The notes: a model not told the origin generated them from the sequence alone. A stretch of DNA of 64,000 bases from Chaenocephalus aceratus (GCA_023974075.1 CM043785.1:25910359-25974358), one strand, 5' to 3'. Numbered from the stretch's first letter, positions 52,901 through 63,118 are shown. Translations and numbers: made by a program.

Positions 52901-55349
52901 GCCAGGCGATCAGCATCAGGATCATTAGCCAACACAAAAGCAGCGCCCTCCCTGTCTGCCAGTGCAAACGACAGAGTCTGCAAAAACACACAAACGTTAC
53001 ATCTTCATCCTAAAACCCACCGTGTTTATAGGACTCTTTGTGATGTGAATGCTCAGAACATACCAGGACTCCCTCTCCTTCCTCAGGATTGGGATATTTG
53101 ACAGTGGGGAATTCAGGGTCCGGATCTTTCTGTTCCTCTACAGCGTATGGAGGGTGGAGGTCAAAGGCCTGAAAAGCTGACTGGACAAATGTGTGGCCCA
53201 CGCCGTGCACAGATGTATGCACGATTTTCACCTCTGAACTCTTGTTTATGTCCCTGTAAAGACAGAAGCCAGAGTCAAAACGTTTCCATGCATACTTCCT
53301 TTCAGCTCTGTAGTTTCTGTGTTTGTCCTAGTATACAGTTTTGTCTCATACTGTACATGCATTTGAAATGTTGAGCAGCAACATGCAATGATTCCGATAA
53401 AACAGTTCCTGTATTTCTATGTCATGCCTTCCTCAGTTTGTTTTTTTTAAATACATGGGTAATCTCTAGTTATTTATGGCGCACCTGTGGTGACAGTGTT
53501 TCTGGATGGCTTTGAAGTATTGTGTGTAGATATCCTGGTAGGGGTCTTTGAGCAGGGGGCTCTTCAGGGCCTCCTCTGTGCTCCAGGACTTGGGCCAGGG
53601 CTCCAGGTTCTCCTCTATGGCCTTGGCGATACCTTTGTCATGAGGAGAGACGATCTGGGCCCCGTTCTCCCAGTACACCTGAGACACAGACAAAGCAGCA
53701 CAGGAAAGGAAGAACGACACAATTAGGATTGTGACTTGTTTAAAATATCGATAAATGTGCTGATTATATTTTATTTTTGTATTGGTTAAACATTTTTCTT
53801 TAAAAAGTTAGAAAACTATTAAAAAAGCAAAACATAATTTCATGCAGTCAAATGTTGAAATGACCTATTATCTCAACAGTCTGAAACCACTAGACATGAC
53901 ATACAAAACAGGAACTTAAAAAAACTGGAACCAGGAAATAGTTTGTTTTCATTTTCTGTCGATCAACTAACAGTAATTTTTTTGACTTTACACTGAACTA
54001 GATGTTACAACTTAAAACAACAGGGAGGTGGTGAGGAAGTTACCTTGTAGCCATTGTCCTGTTTGGGGTTGTGCGAGGCGGTCACCATGATACCAGCACA
54101 CAGACCCAGCTGAGAAACTGTGAACGGCTGCAGGGAGCAGAGGAGAAATGTGTCATATTTCCAATAATTTCAAAGAAATACTACACATACACAATATCAA
54201 ATAGTGTGTACTGCAAGGCCAACATTTGTCAATGTCGACAGATAAACATTAGCCCAACATGACATGCATTAGGACATTTCCAGGTGAAAATCTAGTAAAT
54301 AGTTTCAGAGAAAAAAGAAGTGCGCGCCTCATACAGACAAACTATTTTTTTTGTTACCGGCTGTTGGTCATTTTAAGCAAAACAGCAAGCAAGCAAACAG
54401 AATACAGAACAAACTGGGAATGTTGCATTTAGATAAATCTAACTTGATTTATGCTAAATGATTTGAGTCCTGTGAGAGACGACAGCATTATGACCAACTG
54501 GGCGTTGCCTATGTGACTTGTGCAATGTGCACTAAATAAAGGGGAAGTGTACTTTTGAATGGAATTGGCCCTGTAGCTTCTGTCCCACTGTACCAACGCA
54601 ACACTTACACCAGACCAACTGATTTTACTTCATATATATTCAATCACAAATATACCTTACAAATTTGATTGTGAGAATGTTAAACTGATGTTATTTTCAT
54701 TTGGTAAGGTACTATATCATCTGTGACTGCAATAAAAAAATGAGGAAATTACAAAAGTTTAAGTGATTACCACAAAGGGTGTCGGGGTGATATCAGAGAA
54801 CAGGTGGACCGGCACCCCCCGGCTGATGAACACAGCAGCGGCCAGGCTGGCGAAGCGTTTGCTGCCGCCCCCGCTGGGAGGGTGGGCCCGGGCGTCGTAC
54901 CCAATCACCACCCCACGCTCCTTAATGTTATCAAAACTGTCCTCCAGGTAGCTACAGAAACCCTGTAAAAAAGAAAAGATTCAGAGAAATAGGAGAAGAA
55001 TGTTTCTAAACTTGCATTGTGTGACATTTAACAACACCTACAGGTAGTCAGTAAAACAATTGCTGCACTGAGATACTACTGTGACATGTCTTTTCAAACA
55101 TCAGAGAACAAAATCAATAACGTCTGGCTTTGCATGTGACTTGATGCTTAATGTGTGGTAGTAGTTTATCCATTAACCAACCTGTGTGGTCTGGATGATA
55201 GTGAGGTCATTCATACAGCATGTGCCGGGGCCCATAGCTGCTCTCAGACCTGCTGTACCAAACTCCATCCTGGAGGAGAAGCATTTCTTCAAAGCCTCCA
55301 CCGCACCTTCCTTCACCAGGTCCTGCACCATTGACACGGTCTTGGGATT
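46865..55349 (-). CDS. pgm2: PGM2, phosphopentomutase / phosphoglucomutase-2 (first coding exon outside window)
   Basis: PGM2 is a cytosolic alpha-D-phosphohexomutase family enzyme that interconverts ribose- or deoxyribose-1-phosphate and the 5-phosphate, linking nucleoside breakdown to the pentose phosphate pathway. Twelve exons on the minus strand join in phase to 587 codons plus a stop. Human PGM2 has 612 residues, so about 25 N-terminal residues are missing. Landmarks in order: [16 protein letters not shown]; the phosphoserine loop [13 protein letters not shown]; the metal loop NDPDADRLA; the sugar-binding [10 protein letters not shown]; and the phosphate-binding [13 protein letters not shown] near the C-terminus. 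All motif residues are intact and no indel is seen. TBC1D1 follows about 1.1 kb downstream on the same strand. The paralogue PGM2L1 is less likely, given the TBC1D1 neighbour and the sequence match. Confidence 0.96.
47314..48259. mobile_element. DNA transposon with GGGCCTCATTTATAAA ends and CAG duplication
   Basis: The left end GGGCCTCATTTATAAAGC and the right end, read inward as GGGCCTCGTTTATAAACGG, form an inverted repeat. CAG flanks both sides (47311-47313 and 48260-48262). A 3-bp duplication would fit a Harbinger-like element, but CAG is not the usual TWA site. The 946-bp interior contains no recognisable transposase. It sits in the last PGM2 intron. Confidence 0.7.
48281..48414 (-). CDS. 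pgm2: PGM2 exon 12 (phosphate-binding loop)
   Basis: The exon is 134 bp, phase 0 to 2. It reads [20 protein letters not shown] then [17 protein letters not shown], domain 4 of the mutase. The donor is 21 bp from the end of a transposon at 48259. Confidence 0.97.
49053..49245 (-). CDS. pgm2: PGM2 exon 11
   Basis: The exon is 193 bp, phase 2 to 0. It contains [17 protein letters not shown] and [20 protein letters not shown]. Confidence 0.96.
49353..49482 (-). CDS. pgm2: PGM2 exon 10
   Basis: The exon is 130 bp, phase 1 to 2. It reads [20 protein letters not shown] and [18 protein letters not shown]. Confidence 0.96.
50831..50942 (+). pseudogene. hAT transposase first exon (remnant)
   Basis: ATG opens [20 protein letters not shown], then a basic stretch, then YVTQFFTRK. 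It stops at a donor, AAAAG followed by GTGGGT. The KSG.KKR... basic start followed by FFT is typical of the N-terminus of ZMYM-like hAT transposases in fish. No downstream transposase exon survives within the element. Confidence 0.6.
51083..51461. mobile_element. TTAA-flanked MITE, copy 2 (nested in the hAT element)
   Basis: It starts AGGTATGGTAGGTAA and ends CCTCCCTACCT between TTAA sites. It matches 28242-28622 along nearly its full length, including AACATCCCGATAGCAATGAA and AGCACGACCAATCATCTGAG. Nesting shows it inserted after the hAT element. Confidence 0.82.
51671..51688. repeat. Short (TA)n tract
   Basis: TA repeats of about 18 bp within the composite hAT element. Confidence 0.9.
51893..51975. 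mobile_element. Terminal fragment of a second hAT element
   Basis: CAGGGGTGGGGAACCTCCGG followed by CCCCCGGGCCGTATACG is a recognisable hAT-type end. The opposite end was not found, so only a fragment can be called. Confidence 0.5.
52063..52156 (-). CDS. pgm2: PGM2 exon 9 (sugar-binding loop)
   Basis: The exon is 94 bp, phase 0 to 1. It includes [20 protein letters not shown] and FAFEEAIG. Its donor, GTATAC, lies only 13 bp from the end of a hAT transposon at 52049. Confidence 0.96.
52506..52689 (-). CDS. pgm2: PGM2 exon 8
   Basis: The exon is 184 bp, phase 2 to 0. It reads [18 protein letters not shown] and [20 protein letters not shown]. Confidence 0.97.
52880..52977 (-). CDS. pgm2: PGM2 exon 7 (metal-binding loop)
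   Basis: The exon is 98 bp, phase 0 to 2. [18 protein letters not shown] carries the three Mg-binding aspartates. Confidence 0.97.
53064..53253 (-). CDS. pgm2: PGM2 exon 6
   Basis: The exon is 190 bp, phase 2 to 0. It contains [20 protein letters not shown] and [20 protein letters not shown], both nearly invariant in PGM2. Confidence 0.97.
53485..53678 (-). CDS. pgm2: PGM2 exon 5
   Basis: The exon is 194 bp, phase 0 to 2. It starts [20 protein letters not shown], followed by [12 protein letters not shown], and ends in a variable helical segment. Confidence 0.96.
54044..54127 (-). CDS. pgm2: PGM2 exon 4 (phosphoserine loop)
   Basis: The exon is 84 bp, phase 0 at both ends. It reads [20 protein letters not shown], then PKQDNGYK. 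The Ser of TASHNPK is the phosphoryl-carrying residue of the family. Confidence 0.97.
54771..54962 (-). CDS. pgm2: PGM2 exon 3
   Basis: The exon is 192 bp, phase 0 at both ends. It includes [17 protein letters not shown] and [13 protein letters not shown], conserved domain 1 of the mutase. Confidence 0.96.
55182..55349 (-). CDS. pgm2: PGM2 exon 2 (first in window)
   Basis: The exon is 168 bp, phase 0, after CCCCAG. It encodes [20 protein letters not shown] and then [17 protein letters not shown]. Two residues differ from the usual GISRMNDL; here it is GTCCMNDL. Confidence 0.95.
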
Positions 55350-57067
55350 CTGGGGAAGGAAAACATGAACATATTTGAATAAATCAAACATATGTATTAA
55401 TAACAGTCAACTGGAGATTAGGTTTGAAAAGTTAGTTTGATAGTCAATAAAACATCAGAAAGTAATGTAAAAACTGCACATTTTCCCAAATCTCAAGAGG
55501 ATTTGACTACATTATAATACTAGAACATTTACTTGAGCATTGAAGTGTTTGGCAAGATATTTGAGATTAGATTTATGCTGAAGACTGCAGTTGAAAACTG
55601 GATGGCTCGCTAACACTGGGACATTTAAAGAAACATGTGGTTTAGGTCTGTTAAGTTAGTCAGTGTGTGTATATGGTTACATTTATATTGCACTTTTAAA
55701 CAAAGTGCTTTGCTGCTAATAAATTGTTATGTGTAATATAATATAAAAATACTATAATGTGCAGTTTCAAGGAAGGATGTACTTGTTCTTCTGAGGGACT
55801 TACAAGCAAAACGCAGGAATCTTTATCAACTATATTGCATTAAGTTGTGAATTAATATCGTGTCCATTTTCCCAAAAAGATAATAACTTTTACTGAAGAA
55901 TAAGTCTGGGGAGAATTGGCAGTCATAAACAGAGCATGTGGGTCCATATGATGTGCCATTTGACAAACTGCCCCAACACAATTATGTGAAGACTAATGAA
56001 CCAGGGTCCCTTTTCTAATGTGACCAGATGAGAGGCATCCCCCGTCTCTTTAAGGCCATGAATGACTTGGTTTGTTTAGGTCTGAGGGCCGGATGCACGT
56101 TAGTCTGATTACACGTCAGTTTGCTCTTTTACACAAGACCTGAGCTTTCTCTCTGGGAAATTACTAATAATCTGAATATCCGTCTGTTTAAGTTCCTTTG
56201 TCCTTTTGATGAGGACAGTAGGGAGGCAGAGAAACATAGCATGTAAATATGTTGTGTTTTGATTTACAGCTAAATAATTGTAACTTAACTAAATAAAAAC
56301 GTATACACCGAGAACACAAAGCTTTATTTAAAGAATGCATTATTTCCTTGGAGGTTTCCAGATAACTATGGTTTTGGTAGGGTTAAAACAAGGTAACCTA
56401 TATTAAAGAACTGCTCCAATTATATGCATTCATTATTTATGTATTTATTGGAGACTTGCCTGTTGACAGATTTTACATTTTGCATGTTAAACTTACTTGG
56501 TAAATCTAAAAAGGATTTGTGATTATTTATTGGTTTGGGAGGGGAGCAAATAATCAATGTCTCTGTATTCCCTTGAATAATAATAGTCTTGCAGGATTTG
56601 TTTATGAGCCTAGAATTATTATGACAATTACAGACCTGTAAAATAAAGCATTATTAAAAGGTCACAGTAAAGTGTTTCTATTAAAAGCTTATTATGAAAT
56701 AGCCTTTTTGTGTATGATGTCAGTCACTCACACTGTACCTGACGCCACATTTGCAGTAAAACTTAGTTGGTGATTCTTGTGAAATGCTATAAAAAACTAT
56801 GGGGGAAAGCAAATGTACTAAAGTTGCTTACTTTGTATTACTTTTAACTTTACTTGAGTAACTCTAAAATGATACTCAACTAAAACTCAGAGGGATATTT
56901 TATATTTTCTGGCATAATTCGCTAATAAACAGATTCAGATTATTAATACAAAATATACTCAACTAATCAATCATGATGTATTATTAAGATCAAACGACCA
57001 AGCATATTAAACTAAATTAGCTTCACCTTAACCAACTGCAACATTAAAGTGATGAACATATGAAATC

Positions 57068-57069
<2 letters not shown>
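55350..57069. other. Probable PGM2 intron 1, no recognised features
   Basis: No exon encoding the PGM2 N-terminus, with a W..WDK-type end and a phase-0 donor, was found. The sequence is AT-rich without recognisable repeats. Confidence 0.55.

Positions 57070-57125
<56 letters not shown>
57070..57125. repeat. (TA)n microsatellite
   Basis: An uninterrupted TA tract of about 56 bp, beside the relict ORF interrupted by the DIRS element. Confidence 0.97.
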
Positions 57126-57128
<3 letters not shown>

Positions 57129-57129
57129 A

Positions 57130-57358
57130 TTTTCCTGGAGGTGCAAATATCCTGGAAATGCAAATATAAACAGCTAGCTAACGTAGCCAGGCAGAGCGCA
57201 CTAGGTTTTTTTTCTGAATTAACGACCGAAGAAATTGCTGCATGTCTTCGGATTACATCTCTGGACTTGAGGGGTGTGCTTTAGGTCTTTACCAGCGTAA
57301 ACTAGAGCTGTGTGGGTTGTCGGATTGCCCTTACAGACTGCCTGCAGATGTATGGAAA
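57130..57358 (+). pseudogene. Relict transposon-like coding fragment interrupted by the DIRS element
   Basis: One frame holds SELTTEEIAACLRITSLDLR. Another frame runs CGLSDCPYRLPADVWK up to the DIRS edge. After the DIRS element, the sequence from 62933 continues as CGACAGTGGCCTTGGTCGAT and can be read VALVDFGCIYV. The W-K..V.L...FG.IY pattern recalls the C-terminus of a YqaJ/THAP-transposon-associated protein family seen in fish. This is a weak call. Confidence 0.3.
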
Positions 57359-57406
57359 AACTATAGGTTACTTACGTAACACCAGTCACTGAGTAACATG
57401 AATTGA

Positions 57407-57558
57407 GATGTCTCACTATGGGATGCGCCTCAACGCGTATGCAAACAGAAGCATCAATCTCATTACGCCAATCCTGATTGGCTGGTGATCTTGACGTCAA
57501 CGTCAGGGAATCCACCCACCCTTTAAGTAGCTTGCGCTACGACGCAGCGTCATTCAAA
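57407..57558. repeat. DIRS left inverted terminal repeat
   Basis: GATGTCTCACTATGGGATGC through CGCAGCGTCATTCAAA, about 152 bp. It is complementary to 62761-62908 with a 4-bp insertion at CAACGCGTATGCAAAC (right copy CAACATGCAAAC). Confidence 0.93.
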
Positions 57559-57602
57559 ATAAGCACCTCTTCTCGCTTCGCCTTAGCAAGAAGGGCCGTC
57601 TG

Positions 57603-57700
57603 GTGAGACATCTCACTTCATGTTACTCTGAGATCTGGGGTTACGTAAGTAACCTATAGTTCTCATTCATAACACTCCGTTCGATGTCTCACTATGGGAT
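57603..57700. repeat. DIRS internal complementary region
   Basis: 57603-57660 is the inverted copy of the left edge (57359-57418), including GTTACGTAAGTAACCTATAG. 57658-57700 is the inverted copy of the right edge (62891-62932), including CATAACACTCCGTTCGATGT. The two parts overlap at GTT. In DIRS1 models this region templates circle closure. Confidence 0.92.
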
Positions 57701-57760
57701 ATTGAAACTCCCGTATTGCTAGACATGCTTATCTCGAAAATCACCAAAAACAACCAGAAC

Positions 57761-58760
57761 TTAACAGGTAGAACTCTGTCTCAACACGGGACCCAGCACT
57801 GCGCGGGCCACACTTGGAGCAGAGACATCTAGCCTGTCAAAGCGGACAAAAGTGAGCGGCGAGGACCAGCTCGCTGCTGCACAGATGTCTTGGATGGAAA
57901 ACACACTTGAACAAAGCCCAGGATGTAGCCAGTCCACGAGTAGGCCCGTTGGTGCCTGCAAACCCTGACTCGTATAAGCCAGAGCAATCGCTTCCACAAT
58001 CCAGTGGGAGAGCCGTTGCCTGGTAACGGGCTTGCCCTTCTGAGGGTTATCCCAGAATACAAAGAGTTGGTCATTACAACGAAACTCTTTTGACCTGTCC
58101 ATATAGATGCATAAAGCACGAACTGGACACAGCAAATTCGGCCGCTGTTCCTCAGAGGAACACAGCGGCGGAGGAAATGCCACAATGTCAATGGGGGTAC
58201 ATGAGCCAACCACCTTAGGTATAAAGGCAGGGTTGGGCTTTAGCAACACTCTCGTTTGCCCCGGGGCAAACTGAGTGCATGAAGGATGTACAGAGAGCGC
58301 ATGAATGTCACTGACTCGCTTGGCAGATGCCAGAGCCAGTAACAGCACTGTCTTCAGTGACAGGTGTTTCATGTCAGCTTCTTCCAGGGGTTCAAATGGA
58401 GGTCGAGTGAGCCCATCTAAAACCACTGCCAAGGCCCATAAGGGCACCAGTGACCTGGAAACAGGGAGGAGCCTTGCGAGCCCCTTTCATAAAACGGCAG
58501 ACCAAAGGATGTTGGCTAGCCGTCTTTCCCTCAAAGCCCACATGGCATGCAGCAATAGCAGCCAGGTACACTTTGATCGTAGAGAAAGCTCTGTGTTTAT
58601 CAATTAAGTCCTGTAGAAATGATAAAATCACCCCGACAGGACATTGAAAAGAGATGTCCTTCTTGAAGGCACCACTCCTCAAACACCCTCCACTTACAGT
58701 CATAGAGAGACCTGGTGGAGGAAGCTCTCGCACTCTGAATAGTGTTTATCACCTTCTGAG
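57761..58760 (-). pseudogene. DIRS tyrosine recombinase, frameshifted
   Basis: Two overlapping frames cover the domain. The upstream frame has KHRAFSTIKVYLAAIAACHV. The downstream frame, from 58447, has LLLALASAKRVSDIHALSVH, with the first catalytic Arg, and ends TFVRFDRLDVSAPSVARAV. The frame changes near 58400-58450 and again around the H-x-x-R block near 57900-57950. The position of the usual catalytic Tyr in FVRFYRLDV is Asp here (codon 57838-57836). Confidence 0.85.
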
Positions 58761-58789
58761 GGAGTCCCACTGTATTCAGATTGTACCAC

Positions 58790-60000
58790 TCACGGGTCAG
58801 GCCCATAGTGCCAAGCGCTCTGGGTGTGGGTGAAAGATCGCCCCCCCCCCCTGCCTGAGACAGTATGTCCCTGCGTAGCGGGAGCTGCCACGGCTGCCCG
58901 CACAGCAGCTGATATATCTCCGCCAGCCAGTACATTGCAGGCCAGTGCGGAGCTATCAGGATAAGTGTGTGGCGTTGTTCTCTCACTCTGGCCAGAGTTG
59001 GGGTTATCAGAGCCAGGGGTGGGAACGTGTACAGAAGGACCGGAGGTCAAACGTGCGCGAGCGCGTCCACGCCTAACGGTGCGTTCAAATCGCGCATTGA
59101 AAAGAACAGCTGACATTGAGCATTTTCTTTTGATTCGAACAGATCTAGCGCGGCTCGGCCGTAACGCACCCACAGCTGACTCACAATCCTTGGATGTAGA
59201 GTCCAGTCTGCATATAGTGGTGCACCTCTGGACAGCAGATCCGCCCCGAGGTTCATCACTCCTGGTACGTGCGTCGCTCTCAGAGAGAGGAGACGTCCGT
59301 AGCTCCATAAGATCAGTTTGCGTGCCAGCATGTGTTACTGGAGAGAACGCAAACCCCCTTGGCGGTTTATATACGATATTGTGGTCGTGTTGTCTGTCCT
59401 CACGAGGACGTGATGTCCTCTGAGAAAAGGCAGAAAGCATTTTAGGGTGAGGAACACCGCTAAAAGCTTACAGTCTGGGCTGGACAAACAACAACATGTT
59501 CTTTTCTGTGTTTATTACAAAACCCAGGTCGAGCAGGTGTTTTACGAGGACATTCGTCTGCGTAATGGCCTCTTGCTCCGACTGTGCGAGAAGGAGCCAA
59601 TCGTCCAGATAAGTTGCCAGGCGAATACCCTGTTGTCTTAACAGGGCTATCGCGGCTTCCGTACACCGTACAAACACTCGCGGGCTGAGAGACAGACCGA
59701 AGGGAAGTACTCTGTACTCGTAACAGACACACTGAAAGGCGAACCTCAGATATTTCCTGTGTGGGTAATATACTGGGATGTGGAAATACGCATCTTTCAG
59801 GTCGACTGATGTGAACCAGTCGTTTTGGCGCACGAGACGCAACAGAGATGTGTGAGTGAGCATTCTGAATTTGTATCTTTTGAGATATTTGTTCAGAGCT
59901 CTCAAATCTAGTATAGGCCGAATTCCGTTCCCTCCCCGTTTGGGAACAAGGAAATACTTGGAATAAAAGCCGCTCTGACTCTGTTCGGCGGGGTATTATC
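58790..60000 (-). pseudogene. DIRS reverse transcriptase-RNase H, frameshifted
   Basis: The RT frame (59905-59468) contains LDLRALNKYL upstream, DLKDAYFHIPV (motif A), LPFGLSLSPRVF, and YLDDWLLLA with the catalytic Asp pair. The RNase H part follows in another frame (59331-59047), with HVPGVMNLGADLLSR. Several frame changes separate the pieces, so the polyprotein is not intact. Confidence 0.88.
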
Positions 60001-60888
60001 GATATAGCCTTCTTTTCATGCAGCGAGAAAATCTCTTGCTCTAGAATATGAGCCGACTCTCCCCGGGCCTGTGAATACAGAATGCCCGAGAAGTGAGGGG
60101 GGGTGACAGCGAATTGGAGCCTGTAGCAACACAAGCAGAATCTGTGAGCATCCTCCACTTTTCGCTTCTCAAAGCAAGCGGAGATGTCACAGCTCTGTCG
60201 TCTGCCCTCAGTGTCTCCATTTGTTGTGTTATGGGGCCCTCTAGTGTCTGAACACGGTGCTACCCCAGGTTGACAACCCCGGCCGACACTGCACATGCGC
60301 CGGTGGTGCCGTCACAATCCCGTCTATTGTCCGCCTTTTGAGAGAGGCCGTAACCGCTCTCAAAAGAGGGGCAGACGACAGACTGTTTATTGTTTTTCTT
60401 TTCATTTTTATTGACTGCGCCCTTGGCTTCAAGCCTGGAAACGACAGTGGAAAATGATTTATTTTGAAACAACAATGACGATATGTGTTTGTGTGACTTA
60501 AACAGGCAGCGGAAATTGCTGTCTTTGATGTTAAGTCCATTTCCCTGATGGCGCAAACTTGAGGACGACGTTCTGGCATCACTCGAGGCGGCGGGAAGAT
60601 CGGGGCATGGTGGCTCCCCGAAAACACATGAGCATCCAACACTGGAACGTGCTCTGGAGCTGGGGAACGGGAACTTCCAGCTCCTTCATCGAGGAGAGGA
60701 GAGGAGGCTGTCAGGCTGCCCGCTTCTTCTTCCTCGCCTGGTGGCTGAAAACCTGGGTTGGCTGCGCCTGAGCGGCAGCTGCCGGAACCGGAGATTTTCT
60801 TGGCCAGCTCCCTCTTGCCTCGTGCCTGGGCTGGGGACCCGGGACGGGCTGCGGTCTCTGCTGCTTCGGTATTTTGAACCGGTGGCGG

Positions 60889-62285
60889 CTAGACCCTTCG
60901 GGGGAGACAGAGCTGGAGAGCCTCGTTTCCCTTCCTTTTTGACTCGCACCTCAGCTGCATTGAAGCTAGAGCGGAGCCAAATATGCCCTCTGGAACAATA
61001 GGCATGTCCAGAACATCCTCTTTTTCCCGGTCTGGAAGGTTGGTCAGGTTGAGCCACCTGGCTCTCTCCTGTACCACCATCATTCCCAGCGCTTTGCCCG
61101 TGGCTTGGACTGCGCAGCGCTGCACACGGAGGCAAATGTCCGTGATCGCTGCGATCTCGTCCCATACGGCAGGCTCAGGTCTGCTCGACATGTCCTCGCA
61201 AAGCTCCGCCTGGTAGGCGGTCAGCAGCGAGGAGACGTTGAGAGCCCTGGCGGACAAAGCTGCGGCTTTATAGGCCCGTTCGGTCATCGCTGACTGGAAC
61301 CGGTCTGCCTTTGCCGGTAGCATGGGGTTCCTGCTTGGTGTCGAAGCCAGCCTCGGTTGGAGGTGGGCTGCCACCAGCGGTTCCATGGGCGGCATGCGGA
61401 GCAGGCCGAGCCTCTCCATACCGTCACAGTCCAGGGAGGAGGCACCCTGGATTGGGGCCTTGTTGCTGAAGGGACGGTCTCTCCATGAGACCGCCACCTC
61501 GTCCAGCATCTCCGGAAAGACTGGAAGGAGCTGCCTCTTCGTCCTCGCTGCTTGGGGCAAGTTCTTCCCCTCGTAGCGAGATCTGGAGGTCTCCTTGGCC
61601 ACGGGATGTCCAGCCTGGACGCAGCGCGTTGACACACGGCCTGCAAGTCCATGCTTAGGACGGGCGAAGCTGGTGTGCTCTCGCCCGGGGGAGCGGACAT
61701 CGCTCCCGGCTTTGTAGCCTGAGCCGATGAAACAAAGATGTCATCCCCATCCGAGTCGGACAGGAGGAACTCAGAGGTATCCTCTTCGTCCTCCATGTAG
61801 TCCAACTCCAGGACATCCTCTGCGGGTGGAACCATGGTGAGGTCCAATTGGGAGCCCCAGCTTGACACAGCGTGGGGCTCCGCTCTCGCGGCTCTTGCCG
61901 CCACCGGGTCCCAGCCTGAAACGGCGTGGGGCTCCGGTTCAGCGGCTGTCGCTGTTGTTGAGCCCCAGTCTGACACAGCGCGGAGCTCAATCTCTGCGGC
62001 GGACGCCACCATGTCTTGATTGCCGGACGGCGAATCAGCGGACATGAGAGGGTCCTGTCCCGACAAGCTAGCTTGGCGTGCTAACCGTCGGCGGAGGCTC
62101 TTCATGGTAAAGCGGGTACAATGCCCGCACGAGCCGGGGATATCGATAGCCTCCCGGGCATGTTCCAGCCCGAGGCAGGACGAGCAGACCTGGTGTGAGT
62201 CTGTGCCTGAAATCTTAAAGCCGCAGCAGCATAGCCGAGCCTCCGAGTCCCTGACTCCTCTGGTGTGAGGGAGAGAAGGGTCCAT
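60889..62285 (-). pseudogene. DIRS Gag-like protein, frameshifted
   Basis: ATG at 62285 opens MDPSLPHTRGVRDSEARLCC. A Cys/His cluster follows (CSSCLGLEHARE, CGHCTRF), then acidic and Ala-rich repeats. The downstream half is in a different frame (61635-60889), with AYQAELCEDMSSRPEPAVWD and ITDICLRVQRCAVQATGKAL, the conserved helical Gag part. One frame change lies near 61600. Confidence 0.82.
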
Positions 62286-62640
62286 CTTCGATCGCCGGGG
62301 TGTCGGCGTGGAGTGGACACGCTAGTAACAGGTACATTACTGAGAAAAAAATCCAACCTTGCCGTTAGTCCGAAGGAAAAAAAGGCGACGGTGTAGATTT
62401 TATTCTTTAAAGAATATTAACTGGTGTGTTAATACCTTTTATTTCTGTCTCCTCTGGTGTGAGAGTGAAAAGAGAACGTCCTCTTTACCGTGGTGTCGGT
62501 GTGGAGGGAAGAACAAACTAGCAACAGGTATGTTACTAGCTTGAAGAAAAAATCAAACCTTACCGTTATTTCGACAGAAAGAACGACGAGGCAGATTACA
62601 ATATTAACTGGTGTGTTAATATTGCTCAGTCTTCTTGCAA
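62255..62640. repeat. Imperfect tandem duplication in the DIRS leader, about 190-bp unit
   Basis: CTCCTCTGGTGTGAG occurs at 62255 and 62449. AATATTAACTGGTGTGTTAA occurs at 62413 and 62600. Intervening words such as GTGTCGG.GTGGAG and CTAG.AACAGGTA also recur in order. Confidence 0.8.
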
Positions 62641-62760
62641 AGCAAAAAAGTAACCGGCAAGCGCCCGTCGACCGAATGTTAGCTTTGGGTTCAGTCTGTG
62701 GACCGTTAAGCTAGCCCGGTTACTGATAAATCGAGATGTGCTCTGAAGCGAGACGAGGTG

Positions 62761-62908
62761 TTTGAATGACGCTGCGTCGTAGCGCAAGCTACTTAAAGGG
62801 TGGGTGGATTCCCTGACGTTGACGTCAAGATCACCAGCCAATCAGGATTGGCGTAATGAGATTGATGCTTCTGTTTGCATGTTGAGGCGCATCCCATAGT
62901 GAGACATC
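62761..62908. repeat. DIRS right inverted terminal repeat
   Basis: TTTGAATGACGCTGCGTCGT through TAGTGAGACATC, about 148 bp. It is nearly identical in inverted orientation to the left repeat, which suggests a fairly recent insertion. Confidence 0.93.
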
Positions 62909-62932
62909 GAACGGAGTGTTATGAATGAGAAC

Positions 62933-63117
62933 GACAGTGGCCTTGGTCGATTTTGGCTGCATCTACGTCTAATTTCTGGAAACACCAGGTGAATACCCCA
63001 CTTGTCACAATAATATTATCATGCCATTGCATATATGTGGTATTTTAGAGTTGACTAGATATTGATTAAGGCAATAGACTATGATATTCAGTACAGGAAG
63101 CTTAGCAACACCTAGAC
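62933..63117. other. Flank between DIRS and hAT fragment
   Basis: It continues the interrupted relict for about 50 bp, then AT-rich sequence without recognised features. Confidence 0.4.
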
Positions 63118-63118
63118 C

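Larger units (their letters stand above)
57359..62932 (-). mobile_element. Full-length DIRS-type tyrosine-recombinase retrotransposon
   Basis: The 5.57-kb element has the hallmark DIRS ends. It has inverted terminal repeats (57407-57558 and 62761-62908), unique extensions at both ends, and an internal complementary region (57603-57700) that is the inverted join of the two extensions. The trinucleotide AAC occurs at both edges (57359-57361 and 62930-62932) and once at the circle joint as GTT. No target duplication is present, as expected for recombinase-mediated integration. The coding order on the minus strand is Gag-like, reverse transcriptase with RNase H, then tyrosine recombinase. All reading frames are broken. 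It lies in the same orientation as PGM2, probably in its first intron. Confidence 0.93.

Noticed and set aside
58965..59423. 152-codon plus-strand ORF in the DIRS element
   Set aside because: It is the antisense shadow of the RNase H region, which carries the recognisable motifs on the minus strand.
57359..62932. LTR retrotransposon or endogenous retrovirus
   Set aside because: The ends are inverted, not direct, repeats. There is an internal complementary region and a tyrosine recombinase instead of an integrase, and no protease or envelope is seen.
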